Source of the DNA: Phenylobacterium sp.
GTDB lineage: Bacteria; Pseudomonadota; Alphaproteobacteria; Caulobacterales; Caulobacteraceae
Direction of reading: 5' to 3'
DNA length: 64,000 nt
Assembly (NCBI RefSeq): GCF_013911965.1
Contig: NZ_JACESE010000006.1
Span: forward strand, 1-64,000
Shown one piece after another: positions 63,745 to 64,000 of the stretch (the first letter of the stretch is position 1; each line of letters starts with the position of its first letter). The position numbers were made by a program, and so were the translations under genes. The notes beneath the pieces were generated by a model. The model saw nothing but the letters and a program-made list of their open reading frames with translations. It was not told the origin of the DNA and ran no database searches.

Positions 63745-63771
63745 CCCCGCCGGTCCGCCGGCGGGGTTTTT
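63745..63771 (+). terminator. Intrinsic terminator of the entericidin gene
   Basis: A perfect 9-bp stem (CCCCGCCGG and complement, loop TCCG) is followed by TTTTT, 34 bases after the stop codon. Confidence 0.93.
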
Positions 63772-63795
63772 CGTCGGCGCGACGCCGGTGAGGAT

Positions 63796-64000
63796 CTAGG
63801 CGGCCGCCCGCCGATGGCCCGTGAAGACGCCCGCGCCGACGCCGGGCTTCAGGGCCTCGGAAAGAAGGGTCGGATCCTCGCCCGCCGCGAACAGAACCGC
63901 GCCGCCGGGATTGAGGGCCGCGGCCAGGTTCTCCGCCACGCGGGCCCGGGCGGGTTCGATCATGCACTCGATGACGTGAGGGCAGAAGATCACGTCGAAG
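63796..64000 (-). CDS. C-terminal part of a CheR-like methyltransferase (5' end outside window)
   Basis: The last 67 residues of a protein are visible, from FDVIFCPHVIECMIEPARARV through AENLAAALNPGGAVLFAAGEDP to a TAG. The layout matches the end of the catalytic domain of CheR protein-glutamate methyltransferases, where the family usually reads F-D-x-I-F-C-R-N and L-x-P-G-G. Here C-R-N is C-P-H, so it may be a divergent paralogue or another SAM-dependent methyltransferase. It converges on the entericidin gene. Confidence 0.6.
   Translation of the reverse strand, partial: FDVIFCPHVIECMIEPARARVAENLAAALNPGGAVLFAAGEDPTLLSEALKPGVGAGVFTGHRRAAA

Overview
The window is about 70% GC and reads as chromosome of an alphaproteobacterium of the Caulobacteraceae (Caulobacter/Phenylobacterium-like). 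The evidence is a complete PhyR-NepR-EcfG-PhyK general stress locus, an OmpA barrel of the Caulobacter type, split hisS-hisZ-hisG genes, a large TonB receptor with a carboxypeptidase-like N-terminal domain, SapC and a TadG-like protein. Genes are dense, with many stop/start junctions of the TGATG type and several convergent pairs whose ends overlap. I saw no rRNA, tRNA, CRISPR array, insertion sequence or phage.

Layout. 0-1.4 kb: an OmpA-type gene cut off exactly at its barrel/linker boundary, plus a long upstream gap. 1.4-7.2 kb: a CPA2 cation/proton antiporter, an acyl-CoA synthetase and an M13 peptidase. 7.2-13 kb: a probable non-coding RNA region, hisG-hisZ-hisS and pgi. 13-17 kb: a periplasmic thiol-redox pair (one-Cys redoxin and ScsB/DsbD-like protein) and a small hotdog protein. 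17-22 kb: SapC, a MaoC hydratase, an acid phosphatase lipoprotein, a GNAT gene with an in-frame stop, and the agmatine-to-putrescine genes aguA-aguB. 22-29.5 kb: TonB receptor, GT39 transferase, MsrA and a 3-oxoacid CoA-transferase pair. 29.6-41 kb: a second antiporter, an OmpA-like lipoprotein, a 2-oxoglutarate oxygenase, a hybrid kinase, a TadG-like protein, an M2 peptidase and a succinate-semialdehyde-type dehydrogenase. 41-52 kb: alpha-2-macroglobulin with PBP1C, carbonic anhydrase, a maleylacetoacetate isomerase-like/FAH pair, a DUF4142 lipoprotein and a CaiB-type CoA-transferase.

53.7-63.7 kb is the most notable part: a general stress response island. It holds phyR, nepR, ecfG and the sensor kinase phyK. 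I read 11 exact matches to the EcfG promoter (GGAAC, 16 or 17 bases, CGTT) in the window. Ten lie about 30-80 bases upstream of a start codon on the right strand and nine of those are in this island. Their targets are phyR, nepR-ecfG, a DUF883/small-membrane-protein pair, two DUF1328 genes, a glycine-zipper lipoprotein, a three-gene operon with a lipid-kinase-like protein and a metallophosphatase, two small membrane proteins, an entericidin, and an OmpA-like lipoprotein 20 kb away. A near-consensus EcfG promoter also faces a stretch that folds into a C-rich, terminator-ended RNA resembling the Caulobacter stress sRNA GsrN. Both DUF1328 genes share an odd design in which the stress promoter would start transcription at the first bases of the upstream gene's terminator.
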